Of a stretch of DNA of 64,000 nt, positions 1 through 8,803 are shown one piece after another (within the stretch, counting starts at the first letter, position 1; the number at the start of each line of letters is the position of its first letter). Origin of the DNA: Sphingomonas oryzagri (GTDB taxonomy: Bacteria; Pseudomonadota; Alphaproteobacteria; Sphingomonadales; Sphingomonadaceae). The stretch covers positions 801,208 to 865,207 of the forward strand of contig NZ_JARYGZ010000001.1 in the NCBI RefSeq assembly GCF_029906645.1, given 5' to 3'. The notes under the pieces are model-generated. The model was not told where the DNA came from and ran no database searches. It saw nothing but the letters and a program-made list of their open reading frames with translations. The translations under genes and the position numbers were made by a program.

Positions 1-1525
1 TCGCCTCGTAGAGTGCGAGATCGGATTTCTTGACGAGATCGTCCACCGTGTCGCCGTCGACCGGGCCGAACGCGCCGCCGATCGAGACGCCGATGCGCAC
101 AGACACGCCGTCCAGCACATAGGGTTCGGAAACCTGCGCGATCAGTGAGTCCGCCAGTTCGCCCACTGCCTTGCGGTTCTGCGCATCGTGCAGCACGACG
201 CCGAATTCGTCACCGCCGAGCCGACCGACGATGCCGTGATTGCCGATTTGCGCGACCAGCCGCTCGGCGACGGTCTTGAGTACCGCGTCGCCCTTGGGAT
301 GGCCGAACGTGTCGTTCACCGGCTTGAAGCCGTCGAGATCGAGCAGCAGCATCCCGCACGGACGGCCCGAGGCGCGCGCCGACAGCAGGGCCTCGCCGAG
401 CAGTTCGCGCATCCGCATCCGGTTGGGCAGCTCGGTCAGGACGTCGAGGCTGGCGAGCTGGCGCAGGCGCCGTTCCGAGCTGCGCGTCTCGGTCACGTCC
501 GAGCAACTGCCCCGGAAGCCGAGGAAGCCACCGGCCGAATCGACGATCGGCGTACCCGAGAAAGCGACGGAGCGGCGGGTCCGTCCCTCGCCGAATTCCA
601 CCTCGATGCCGTTGAACGCGGCGCGGCCCAGCATTGCCGAGCCGAGCGCGCCGCTGCCGCCGATCAGGGCGGGAAGAGCATTGCCGACCAGCCTGTTCAT
701 CGGCCGGCTGAGCAACGCGGCGATGCCGGGCGTCGCATAGGTCAGGATATGGGCCGCGTCCGTCTGCCACAGGCAGCTCGTGCCGCGCTCCTCATATTCG
801 CGCATCAATCGCGCGGCCGCCTCGACGTCCACCAGCTGGCGCGCTTCGCGGTCTGCACGGTCGGCCAGCAGATGGGCGTTGCGGCGGATCACGGCGAAGA
901 CGAAGCCGAAGTGGAACAGCACGAGCACCGTCAGCGGAATCGAGAAGCGGTCGCCGCCCAGATGAAGCGCCAGGCCAAGCCCGACAGCGAGGATGCCGGC
1001 CCAGATTACTGCGGCACTCGGCACGGCGGCGATCGCGAGCGCGCCGCACATCATCGCGCAGAAGGCGCCCACCAGCACGGTCTGTATGTCGTCGGGCTGT
1101 GCCGGGTAGACCGCGACCGGGATCGACGCCCAGGCACCCGCGACCAGGCCGATCATGCAGCCTGCCTCGATCAATATCCGTTTCGGAGGTTCGCGTCTCA
1201 CGTAGAGCAGCGCGTTGTTCTCCAGCCTGCGAACCATGATCCAGCTGCTGGCGATCACGAGCAGGGACCAGGCGATGATGTGCGAAAGCTCGATCTGTCG
1301 GAACAATATGCCGGCGAGCACGAAGCAGCTGAGCACCACCGCTCCGGCGAGCAGCGGCGCGAACTGAGCCAGCGCCTCCAGCCTGATTGCGCGCAACTGC
1401 GCTTCCGGCGGCATCGTGTCCGCGATGACGCTCACCCCCGAATCCGCCTGTACGAGGCTGCGGGTCTTGGTCTTCCTGGCCGGGGCGTAGAGCATCCTGG
1501 GATCACCGCGTTGATTTGGGTCCAT
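1..1525 (-). CDS. Membrane-anchored PAS-like/GGDEF diguanylate cyclase, C-terminus cut by window edge
   Basis: Reading the minus strand from the ATG at 1525 gives an open frame that runs off the left edge. The first ~200 residues contain several hydrophobic segments (membrane sensor). A PAS-like region follows, then a GGDEF domain with DLDGFKPVND and the intact RLGGDEF active site at 203-223, ending in SDLALYEA at the window edge. Such proteins make cyclic di-GMP from two GTP at the inner membrane. The RxxD inhibitory site expected about five residues before GGDEF is absent, so product inhibition may be weak. An EAL domain could follow beyond the window. An alternative start at 1495 is in frame. 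Confidence 0.88.
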   Translation of the reverse strand, partial: MDPNQRGDPRMLYAPARKTKTRSLVQADSGVSVIADTMPPEAQLRAIRLEALAQFAPLLAGAVVLSCFVLAGILFRQIELSHIIAWSLLVIASSWIMVRRLENNALLYVRREPPKRILIEAGCMIGLVAGAWASIPVAVYPAQPDDIQTVLVGAFCAMMCGALAIAAVPSAAVIWAGILAVGLGLALHLGGDRFSIPLTVLVLFHFGFVFAVIRRNAHLLADRADREARQLVDVEAAARLMREYEERGTSCLWQTDAAHILTYATPGIAALLSRPMNRLVGNALPALIGGSGALGSAMLGRAAFNGIEVEFGEGRTRRSVAFSGTPIVDSAGGFLGFRGSCSDVTETRSSERRLRQLASLDVLTELPNRMRMRELLGEALLSARASGRPCGMLLLDLDGFKPVNDTFGHPKGDAVLKTVAERLVAQIGNHGIVGRLGGDEFGVVLHDAQNRKAVGELADSLIAQVSEPYVLDGVSVRIGVSIGGAFGPVDGDTVDDLVKKSDLALYEA

Positions 1526-1668
1526 TCTGGTATGGTCGGAAGATTTCCATCCCGTTAAGCGATCTGCGTTTTGTCTTGCGCCGCATGGATCGGCCGGATT
1601 CGACTATCGAGGGCCTTTTCTTCGATTTGTCATGCAGGCTATGACGCGCTGTCCAGGCAGCATTGTGT

Positions 1669-1941
1669 ATGAGTGTCATGATCTTCAAACCCAAGGGAGT
1701 GGATATCCACGTGGAAACCCGTGCGCGCGACCAGGCGCGCTGGGCGATCCGGGATCATGGTGACGAGGCGGAAGAGGTCATGCGCGCCAAGCTGGCGCGG
1801 GATCGGGTGTCGGACGCCGATCGCTATCGCTACAAGCTGACGCTCAAGGAAATTGCCCGACTGCGGCAGAGCGATCCCGAGAAATACGGGCGCGGCAAGC
1901 CCCGTGGATTGCTGGGCGCGATCAAGGATCTGCTGCCCTGA
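1669..1941 (+). CDS. Hypothetical small charged protein (~90 aa)
   Basis: Open frame of 90 codons with ATG at 1669; another in-frame ATG lies at 1678. The product is rich in Arg, Lys, Asp and Glu, has no signal peptide or membrane segment, and ends in a basic stretch (KYGRGKPRGLLG). I do not recognise the family. It is co-directional with the oxidoreductase that begins 41 bp downstream, so the two could share a transcript. The codon bias matches the genome, which supports it being a real gene. Confidence 0.6.
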   Translation: MSVMIFKPKGVDIHVETRARDQARWAIRDHGDEAEEVMRAKLARDRVSDADRYRYKLTLKEIARLRQSDPEKYGRGKPRGLLGAIKDLLP

Positions 1942-1982
1942 CATCGCTGGCGTAGCGCACGATCCCGTCGTAGGGTGCCGGC

Positions 1983-4238
1983 ATGGCATCCAGTGAACAT
2001 GGCGGCGATCGCCCCGATGGCGTCGCGGATTATTCCGGCCCGGCCGGTGGTTGGGGTGCGCTGCGGGCTGTGGCGCTCGCGGTGCGAGATCAGATGGGCG
2101 CCAGCCCGGATACGCGCGCACTGCTGCAGATGAACCAGCCGGACGGGTTCGACTGCCCAGGATGCGCCTGGCCGGACCCGAAACACACATCCTCGTTCGA
2201 GTTTTGCGAGAACGGCGCCAAGGCGGTGACGTGGGAGGCGACCGCCAAGCGCGTCGATCCGCAGTTCTTCGCGCAGCATACGGTGTCCGAACTGTGGGAC
2301 TGGACCGATCATGCGCTGGAGGATGCCGGCCGGCTGACCCATCCGCTGCGTTACGATGCCGCGAGCGACCGCTTCCTGTCGATCACCTATGGCGAGGCCT
2401 TCGCCCGGATCGGGGCCGTGATGCGGTCGCTCGATCATCCGGACGAGGCTGAATTCTACACGTCGGGCCGGGCGTCCAACGAGGCGGCGTTCCTCTATCA
2501 GCTCTACGCCCGCGAATTCGGCACCAACAACTTCCCCGATTGCTCGAACATGTGCCACGAGGCGACTTCGGTCGGTCTCCCGCAATCGATCGGCGTCGGC
2601 AAGGGGACGGTGACGCTCGAGGATTTCGATGCTTGCGATGCGATCTTCTGCATCGGCCACAATCCGGGCACCAACCATCCGCGGATGCTCTCGACGCTGC
2701 GCGATGCCTCCCGGCGCGGCGTGCCGATCGTGGTCGCCAATCCGCTGCGCGAGCGTGGTCTGGAGCGCTTCAAGTCGCCCCAGCACCCGACGGAGATGCT
2801 GCTGCCCCGCGATACGCCGCTGGCGTCGGCCTATCACTTGGTGAAGGTTGGCGGCGACGCCGCGATGCTGAAAGGCATGATGAAGCGGCTGTTCGAGCGC
2901 GATGCTCTGGATCACGCCTTCATCGCGGCCGAGACCACCGGCTTCGACGCGCTCAAGGCCGATATCGAAGCGACCGGTTGGGAGGAGATCGAGCGCCGCT
3001 CCGGCCTTGCCCGCGCCGCGATCGAGAGCATGGCGGACACCTATGCCGCCGCCGAGCGCGTGATCATCTGCTACGGCATGGGCATCACCCAGCACCGCCA
3101 CGGCACCGAGAACGTGCAGCAGCTCGCCAACCTGCTGCTGCTGCGCGGGAATATCGGCAAGCCCGGTGCCGGCATCTGCCCGCTGCGCGGCCATTCCAAT
3201 GTGCAGGGCGATCGCACCGTCGGCATCACGGAGATCCCCAAGGAGGATTTCCTCGCACGGCTCGACACCGCCTTCGGCATCGAGAGTCCGCGCAAGCACG
3301 GCCACAATGCCGTGGAGACGCTGGCGGCGATGCGGGAAGGCAAATCGCGCACGTTCATCGGGCTGGGCGGCAATTTCGCGGTGGCGATGCCGGATCCGGA
3401 GGCCTGCCACGAGGCGTTCCGCAAGCTCGATCTGTCGGTGCAGATCGTCACCAAGTTCAATCGCACCTGCCTGCTGATCGCGAAGCAGGACACGATCGTG
3501 CTGCCCTGCCTTGGCCGGACCGAGCAGGACGTGCAGGCAACCGGCCCGCAATCGGTGACGGTCGAGGATTCCATGTCGATGGTCCACGCCTCGCGCGGCA
3601 AGCTGAAGCCGGTCGCGGAAGATCTCATGTCGGAGCCGGCGATCATCGCCCGGTTGGCGCGCGAGACGAAGCCGGCGTCGCCTATCGACTGGGAGGGGAT
3701 GGTCGCCGATTACGATCGCATTCGCGACAAGATCGAGCAGGTGTTCCCTGATTTCTTCGATTTCAACGCGCGCATCCGCCAGCCCGGCGGCTTCCGCCTG
3801 CATGTCGGCGCGTCGTTCCGCGAATGGGGGACGCCGGACAGGAAGGCGAACTTCCTGGTCTTTCCGACGATCGACGAGGATGATGGCTACGACGACACGC
3901 CGCTGACGCTCACCTCGATCCGCAGCCACGATCAGTATAATACCACCATCTACGGGCTGAACGATCGCTATCGCGGCATTACCGGGCGACGCGACGTGAT
4001 CTTCGCCAACGCGGAGGATCTTGCCGCCGTAGGCCTCGCGCATGGCGACCGGGTGGACGTGATCGCGGGCAAGCGGGTTCTGGCAGGGCAGACGCTGGTC
4101 GCGCATCCGATCGCGCAAGGGTCGCTCGCGGCTTACTATCCGGAATGCAACGGACTGATGGCGTTCGACGATTATGACGGGAAGAGCGGCACGCCCTCCT
4201 ACAAGTCGGTGCCGGTCCGGCTGCGCAAGGCGGCCTGA
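1983..4238 (+). CDS. FdhF/YdeP family molybdopterin oxidoreductase
   Basis: The 751-residue product matches the YdeP-type branch of the formate dehydrogenase alpha-subunit family. It has an N-terminal cysteine cluster (C58, C61, C75), a NMCHE motif around residue 191 that aligns with the Sec/Cys molybdenum ligand of FdhF, a long bis-MGD binding core (YGMGITQH; LLLLRGNIGKPGAGICPLRGHSNVQG region), and the C-terminal molydopterin dinucleotide-binding domain ending in AYYPECN. There is no twin-arginine signal, so it is cytoplasmic. The true substrate of YdeP-type enzymes is uncertain; E. coli YdeP is linked to acid resistance. No fdhD or partner iron-sulfur subunit lies nearby. Confidence 0.93.
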   Translation: MASSEHGGDRPDGVADYSGPAGGWGALRAVALAVRDQMGASPDTRALLQMNQPDGFDCPGCAWPDPKHTSSFEFCENGAKAVTWEATAKRVDPQFFAQHTVSELWDWTDHALEDAGRLTHPLRYDAASDRFLSITYGEAFARIGAVMRSLDHPDEAEFYTSGRASNEAAFLYQLYAREFGTNNFPDCSNMCHEATSVGLPQSIGVGKGTVTLEDFDACDAIFCIGHNPGTNHPRMLSTLRDASRRGVPIVVANPLRERGLERFKSPQHPTEMLLPRDTPLASAYHLVKVGGDAAMLKGMMKRLFERDALDHAFIAAETTGFDALKADIEATGWEEIERRSGLARAAIESMADTYAAAERVIICYGMGITQHRHGTENVQQLANLLLLRGNIGKPGAGICPLRGHSNVQGDRTVGITEIPKEDFLARLDTAFGIESPRKHGHNAVETLAAMREGKSRTFIGLGGNFAVAMPDPEACHEAFRKLDLSVQIVTKFNRTCLLIAKQDTIVLPCLGRTEQDVQATGPQSVTVEDSMSMVHASRGKLKPVAEDLMSEPAIIARLARETKPASPIDWEGMVADYDRIRDKIEQVFPDFFDFNARIRQPGGFRLHVGASFREWGTPDRKANFLVFPTIDEDDGYDDTPLTLTSIRSHDQYNTTIYGLNDRYRGITGRRDVIFANAEDLAAVGLAHGDRVDVIAGKRVLAGQTLVAHPIAQGSLAAYYPECNGLMAFDDYDGKSGTPSYKSVPVRLRKAA

Positions 4239-4338
4239 GCTTTCGACGAACGCGCGACGCTGATCGATCGGCGCCGGGCGCTCCCTTGATCCGGTCGTCG
4301 AGGCGAGGCAGCCTCGACGCACAACAGGGGAGGTTCGC

Positions 4339-5091
4339 ATGAAGCGTTCGGCATGGATGGTCGCACTCGCGCTCGGGCTGGCGATGCCAGGCATGGCGGC
4401 GGCGCCCGATTTCCAGGCGGCAGTGACGGCACCGGGGCGGCCCGCCGACGCGGTGAAGATGGACGAAGGCCGCAAACCCGCGGAAGTTCTGTCCTTTCTT
4501 GGGCTGCAGAAAGGGATGTCGGCGGCCGATCTCGTCACCGGATCGGGCTATTGGGCGGAAATCATGGCGCGCGCGGTCGGTCCCAAGGGCAAGGTGACCG
4601 CGTTCGAGCCAAACCAGTTCTACACCAGCCCTGAGGAGCAGGAGACGTGGAAGGCGCTCACCGCGCGCCGGCCGGACATTCGGCTCGTCCGCTATCCGTT
4701 CGAGGCCTTTGCCGCGACGCCGAAGAGTTTCGACTTCGCGATCATCAGCCTGAATTATCATGACCTCTACTGGACGTCGGAAAAGTATCACATCCCGCGC
4801 ACCGATCCGGCCGCGTACCTCAGGACGCTCTATGCGGCAATGAAACCTGGCGGGATCGTAGGCGTGATCGACCATGTCGGGCCGGCGGGCGACACGCGGG
4901 CGATCGTCGATAAGCTCCACCGCATCGATCCGGCGACCGTAAGGGCCGACTTCAAGGCGGCCGGTTTCGTGCTGGAGGCGGAAAGCCCACTGCTGGCCAA
5001 TCCGGCGGACGATCATAGCAAGCTGGTGTTCGATCCCGCAATCCGCGGCAAGACCGATCGCTTCCTCTATCGTTTCCGCAAGCCGCGCTGA
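4339..5091 (+). CDS. Exported class I methyltransferase-fold protein
   Basis: 250 residues. Residues 1-22 form a Sec signal peptide (MKRSAWMV, hydrophobic core, AAA cleavage region), preceded by a good ribosome binding site (GGGGAGG at 4327-4333). The mature part resembles the predicted methyltransferases of COG4798: DLVTGSGYWAEIMARAVGP as motif I, VTAFEPN as motif II, and MKPGGIVGVIDH near residue 175. The glycine motif has DLVTGSG where classic enzymes have D(V/L)GxGxG. Secretion is odd because SAM is not known in the periplasm, so a methyltransferase activity there is doubtful. It is a single gene downstream of the YdeP-type oxidoreductase. Confidence 0.85.
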   Translation: MKRSAWMVALALGLAMPGMAAAPDFQAAVTAPGRPADAVKMDEGRKPAEVLSFLGLQKGMSAADLVTGSGYWAEIMARAVGPKGKVTAFEPNQFYTSPEEQETWKALTARRPDIRLVRYPFEAFAATPKSFDFAIISLNYHDLYWTSEKYHIPRTDPAAYLRTLYAAMKPGGIVGVIDHVGPAGDTRAIVDKLHRIDPATVRADFKAAGFVLEAESPLLANPADDHSKLVFDPAIRGKTDRFLYRFRKPR

Positions 5092-5223
5092 TCGACATCA
5101 GGCCGGCAGATCTCTTTCGGCCGGAACGAACGATTTTCCCGTGCGGAAACGCAACGGAATGAGGGCATGGGCGTTTATCGCCCCGTGGCGCCATATCGGC
5201 GCTCAGGGGGACATGAAACGGCC

Positions 5224-5529
5224 ATGCTGGGCCTGCTGGCAGCCATTGTTGCAATCATTCTCGGCGCCGCTGGCCCCCGCTTTCGCTGGAAGGGCGCTGG
5301 CTGGCTGGCAGCGGTCGCCATTTTCATCGGGATGATCGCGACATTGCTGGAGCAGCGCGAGGCAAGCACGCGCGGCGCGGAGTTCGTCGTCACCCCGGCA
5401 AGCATATTGCTCGGCCTGCTTCTCCAGGCGGTCTTCATGCTCACCTTCTACGGGATGGCCACGCTTGCCCGGTGGAGTTGGCGTGGCCTGACTCGCGTCG
5501 AGGACGAGATCCCGCCCGCCGACGGCTGA
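5224..5529 (+). CDS. Small membrane protein of unknown function
   Basis: From the ATG at 5224 the product is 101 residues with three hydrophobic segments: residues ~1-15 (LGLLAAIVAIILGAAG), ~22-40 and ~60-80. The C-terminus is short and acidic. A longer in-frame start at 5167 would add a 19-residue basic, non-hydrophobic leader and is less likely. I do not recognise the family. It stands alone between the exported methyltransferase homologue and a convergent PNPOx-family gene. Confidence 0.6.
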   Translation: MLGLLAAIVAIILGAAGPRFRWKGAGWLAAVAIFIGMIATLLEQREASTRGAEFVVTPASILLGLLLQAVFMLTFYGMATLARWSWRGLTRVEDEIPPADG

Positions 5530-5540
5530 GCATCACGGCG

Positions 5541-6035
5541 TCAGCCGGCGGTGGTGCCGACCTTCGCGTGGCTGCCTTCTTCGCTCGGATTGATCTTCGC
5601 GCCGAACAGCATCTTCACCTTGCCGCTGATCGACATGTCGGCTTCCCACAGCTCGGCGCTGTCGATGTCGAAGCGCAGCAGCGCCAGATTGGGATCGTCC
5701 TTGCCGCCGGGAAACCAGGCCTCGACCTGCCGCGACCACAGCTTCTCGATCATCGCGAAATCGTTGTGAATCCTGGCGGTTCCGGACAGGCAGGCGAAAT
5801 AATCATGCCCCTTCGACACGAACTGGGCCATGGCCTTGCCGCCCTTGGCGAGGCGATTGTCCTTGCCGATGAAGAACCAGATCGTATCGACCTGATCCTC
5901 GTCGAGCTGCGCGGTCAGCGGTTCGCTATGCTGGCCCGTCTCGGTCAGCCCGATCATCAGGAAGGGGCTGCTCGCCATGCGCTTCCAAAGGTCGCGCTTC
6001 AGCTGGGTTTCATCGGTCATCATCGTCTCTCCCAT
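5541..6035 (-). CDS. Pyridoxamine 5'-phosphate oxidase-family general stress protein
   Basis: The 164-residue product has the split-barrel flavin-binding fold of the general stress protein 26 group (COG3871). Recognisable stretches are TIWFFIGKDNRLAKG, YFACLSGTARI and the late ELWEADMSISGKVKMLFGAK. Members bind FMN, FAD or F420 and are often stress-induced, but the physiological substrate is mostly unknown. The start could be either of two tandem methionines (M1 or M5, at 6035 or 6023). It converges with the small membrane protein gene upstream in the window. No conserved partner is visible. Confidence 0.87.
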   Translation of the reverse strand: MGETMMTDETQLKRDLWKRMASSPFLMIGLTETGQHSEPLTAQLDEDQVDTIWFFIGKDNRLAKGGKAMAQFVSKGHDYFACLSGTARIHNDFAMIEKLWSRQVEAWFPGGKDDPNLALLRFDIDSAELWEADMSISGKVKMLFGAKINPSEEGSHAKVGTTAG

Positions 6036-6167
6036 GCTTGCTGAGAGGAAGAACGAACGCCGGCTCCACTATTTCCGTGCTTTCTTCGACGGATGTCCAA
6101 TGGATGAAGACGAAGCTAACCGTCTTTGCTCATGCGTCGTTAGCGAGCGATGGCGTTCAAGGAGCCT

Positions 6168-6353
6168 ATGAACACGCACCTGATCAGACAGGCGATCGAC
6201 AGCGCAACCGAGCGTGGTCTCACGGTCGAGGAAGCACTTTCTCACTGGCAGCTGGCGGGTGGGGCGGCTGCCGGCGAGCGGTCGGCACACTGGGTTTCGA
6301 TCGGTTTCGGTATCGCGCGTGACGAGCGCGCGGCGGTGCGCATCGAACGCTGA
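6168..6353 (+). CDS. Hypothetical protein (61 aa)
   Basis: A short frame starts at ATG 6168, just after AAGGAG at 6159-6164, a strong but close ribosome binding site. The 61-residue product is soluble, with a helix-like N-terminal half (HLIRQAIDSATERGLTVEEALSHW) and no known motif. It converges with the permease gene, whose stop is three bases away. I do not recognise it. Its size and isolation leave some chance that it is not translated. Confidence 0.45.
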   Translation: MNTHLIRQAIDSATERGLTVEEALSHWQLAGGAAAGERSAHWVSIGFGIARDERAAVRIER

Positions 6354-6356
6354 ACC

Positions 6357-7748
6357 TCAGCCTCTCGTCTGTATCCCCCCGGCGGCCGGCTCCCGGCGGG
6401 CCGACCACAGCATGAAGATATAGATGGGTAGCCCCGCCGCCGTCATGGCGAGGCTCCACAGGCTCGCTTCCCAGCCGGCGCCGTAGAAGGTCCACATCGA
6501 ATAGACGAAGCCGGTGATCGCGATCACCTCGAACCCGCGCGACGCGCCGATCCGGCCCGTGCGGAGCAGGCGGAAGCCGGACAGCATGGCCGCCAGATAG
6601 AAGATGATCGACACGGATGTCGTCACCAGCACCATGAACTCGAACAGGTTGGCCAGGCCGCGCGTATAGTTGGCGAGCACGAGGGCGCTCGCCAGCAGGC
6701 TCGATACGATATGCGCGCGCTGCGGCGTGCCGTGGCGGTTCTCGCGATCGAACCAGGCGGGCAGCATCCGTTCGCGGGCGAGCGAGAGCAGCAGTTCTCC
6801 CTGCAGCAACACATAGCCGTTGAGCGCTCCGAGCGCGGCGATGACCACGAACAACGCGACCACGGGCGCCAGCGCGGGATGGACGAAGGTACCGAAGAAA
6901 AGCGCGAAGGGCGCGTTGGATCGCGTCGCCTCCGCCTCCGGCAGCAGCAGCGTGACCGCCGAGCAGGCCAGCAGGTAGATCAGCCCGGTGATCGCGGTGC
7001 CGAACAGGGTCGCGCGGGGAATGTTGCGTTTCGGGTTCTCGATCCGGTCCCCGGCAACCAGCGCGCTCTCGAATCCCAGCAGCGGGAAGAGGGTGAGCGT
7101 CGCGGCGATGCGGATGCCGTCCGATGTCACCGGGTGTGCGTCCAGGGACGGCAGGCTCGCCTTGCCGCTCGACAACAGCCACGCGCCGACCGCGATCGCG
7201 CCGGCCAGCGGCAACAGCTTCAGGATCGTCGTGATCGACTGTACCCCGCCGGCGCGCCGGACGCCCAGGCAATTGATCAGCGTCAGCACCCAGATGGGAA
7301 CGACCGCCGCGACGGCCGGCAATCCGGGGGTGGAGGCGAGGCCCGGAAACAGGATGGAGAGGTTGCTGACCGCGCCCACCGCCAGCGTGGCGTTGGCGAC
7401 CCATACGGAGATCCAGTAGCTCCAGCCGATGATGAAGCCGGCGGCGGGACCGAAGGCTGCGTGGGCGTAGGTCACCGGCCCGCAGCCGCCCGCCATGTCG
7501 CGTGCCAGCCGGGCCAGGACGTAGGCTACGCACAGGCTGCCGCCGATGGTGAGGAGCCAGCCATAGACCGAACTCCAGCCGAGCGGGGCCAACGCGGTGG
7601 GCAGCAGGAATACGCCCGAACCGATCATGTTGCCGACGACCAGCGCGATGCACATGCCGAGCCCGAGGCGGCCATGCGTCCTTGCCGCCGAAATTCCGCC
7701 CGCGTCCGTTCCGTCCATCCCCAACCCCGCAGCCCGATGATCCAGCAT
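6357..7748 (-). CDS. APC-family amino acid permease
   Basis: 463 residues with about twelve hydrophobic helices. The first helix has the APC signature GNMIGSGVFLLP, and helix 6 includes FPLLGFESALVAGDRIENPKRNIPRA, the conserved region that lines the substrate path. It is closest in look to AdiC/PotE-type amino acid transporters or exchangers of the inner membrane. Substrate cannot be told from sequence. A shorter start at M11 (7718) is plausible. It lies 65 bp downstream of the ApbE gene on the same strand, so it may be read as the last gene of that iron-linked transcript, though a functional link is not evident. Confidence 0.9.
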   Translation of the reverse strand: MLDHRAAGLGMDGTDAGGISAARTHGRLGLGMCIALVVGNMIGSGVFLLPTALAPLGWSSVYGWLLTIGGSLCVAYVLARLARDMAGGCGPVTYAHAAFGPAAGFIIGWSYWISVWVANATLAVGAVSNLSILFPGLASTPGLPAVAAVVPIWVLTLINCLGVRRAGGVQSITTILKLLPLAGAIAVGAWLLSSGKASLPSLDAHPVTSDGIRIAATLTLFPLLGFESALVAGDRIENPKRNIPRATLFGTAITGLIYLLACSAVTLLLPEAEATRSNAPFALFFGTFVHPALAPVVALFVVIAALGALNGYVLLQGELLLSLARERMLPAWFDRENRHGTPQRAHIVSSLLASALVLANYTRGLANLFEFMVLVTTSVSIIFYLAAMLSGFRLLRTGRIGASRGFEVIAITGFVYSMWTFYGAGWEASLWSLAMTAAGLPIYIFMLWSARREPAAGGIQTRG

Positions 7749-7813
7749 AGTCGGATCGCGTGCAGGGGGAATGGCGATTTTCCATGCCGTGCGCTGGCGC
7801 GAGCGCGCCGAGG

Positions 7814-8803
7814 CTATTCTTCGAGCAGGCGAGACAGTGCTGGGCTGACGTGTTCGTCGAGCTGTTGTCCGGACCGTACGACCATGCGCGCCGCCAGCCC
7901 CTCGCGCTCGGCGATCTCCGGTGCACGGGCGGGGCCGAGCACGATGAGGGCGGTAGCCCAGGCATCGGCGTACATCGCGCGATCATGGATGACGCTCGCG
8001 GCGGCGACATCGTGTCGCACCGGTCTGCCATCGGTCGGATCAAGTGTATGGACCCCACGCACATAATGGCCCGACGTCGCGACCGCGATGTCGTGCAGCC
8101 CGACGCGCAGGGGGGCTGGAGCAGCGCCGTCGAGCGCCTCCAGATCAACCCACCAGGGCTGGCCATCGGGCTTCAGACCCCGGCCAGCCAGCTCGCCGCC
8201 GATCTCAACGAGTCCGTCCTCGAAGCCTTCGGCCGCCAGCAGATCGGCGATAGCATCGACCGCGAAACCCTTGGCGATGCCTGAGAAATCGAGCCATAAT
8301 CCGCCGGGCTGGATGAGCCTGCGACGCGCGGGGTCGTAATCGAGCCGATCCAATCCGGCACTGGCGCGCGCATCGTGCAAGGCGCTTTCGCGCGGAGGAC
8401 CAGCGATCGTTGCCGCGCCATAGCCGAGCAGCGCCGCCGCCCGTCCATGGGTCGGATCGAAGGCGCCGTCCGTGCGCCGTGCGACGTCGAGCGAGGCTTC
8501 CAACACCGCGGCGAAGTCGGGTGGCAGCACGAACGCCGATCCCGCCGGCGCCCGATTAAAGCGGGAGAGAAGCGAATCCGGCTCCCACTGGCTCATCTCG
8601 GCGACGATCGAGGCGAGCCGGCCCTCGATCCGATCGCGCAGCCGGATCGGCATTGCCCCCGGATCGACGGCGTACAGGACGCGCCAGCCCGTTCCCAGCG
8701 CGGACCCCGAAAGGCCGGCGACGATGCGTTGCGGATCGCACCGGCCGAGTGCCGCCGTCGATACGGTCGTCGGCAGCGCGATACGGGCTTCGCGCGCGAT
8801 CAG
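7814..8803 (-). CDS. apbE: FAD:protein FMN transferase (ApbE)
   Basis: ApbE transfers FMN from FAD to a Thr/Ser in exported proteins. Family motifs are clear: the early ALGTGWRVLYAV block, DFSGIAKGFAVDAIADLL, EIGGELAGRG, ATSGHYVRGVHTLDP and the metal-binding YADAWATALIVLG. The start is uncertain: no ATG or GTG is usable. The choices are a CTG at 8803 that overlaps the upstream TGA as CTGA (329 aa), or a TTG at 8899 (361 aa) that overlaps DUF4198 by about 100 bp. I chose the former because the extension has no ApbE similarity and reads like a shadow of DUF4198. No lipobox or signal peptide is evident. The likely target is the DUF2271 protein two genes upstream. Confidence 0.88.
   Translation of the reverse strand: MIAREARIALPTTVSTAALGRCDPQRIVAGLSGSALGTGWRVLYAVDPGAMPIRLRDRIEGRLASIVAEMSQWEPDSLLSRFNRAPAGSAFVLPPDFAAVLEASLDVARRTDGAFDPTHGRAAALLGYGAATIAGPPRESALHDARASAGLDRLDYDPARRRLIQPGGLWLDFSGIAKGFAVDAIADLLAAEGFEDGLVEIGGELAGRGLKPDGQPWWVDLEALDGAAPAPLRVGLHDIAVATSGHYVRGVHTLDPTDGRPVRHDVAAASVIHDRAMYADAWATALIVLGPARAPEIAEREGLAARMVVRSGQQLDEHVSPALSRLLEE

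Noticed and set aside
188-1558. 456-codon open frame on the plus strand
   Set aside because: It is antisense to the GGDEF gene; its product is Arg/His/Gln-rich with no motif, typical of a frame opened by high GC.
2540-2560. Possible selenocysteine in the FdhF-like protein
   Set aside because: The ligand position is encoded by a Cys codon (NMCHE) and there is no in-frame TGA in the gene.
1830-4538. 902-codon frame on the minus strand
   Set aside because: Fully antisense to the YdeP-type oxidoreductase, with an Arg/His/Asp-rich product; a shadow of GC3 bias.
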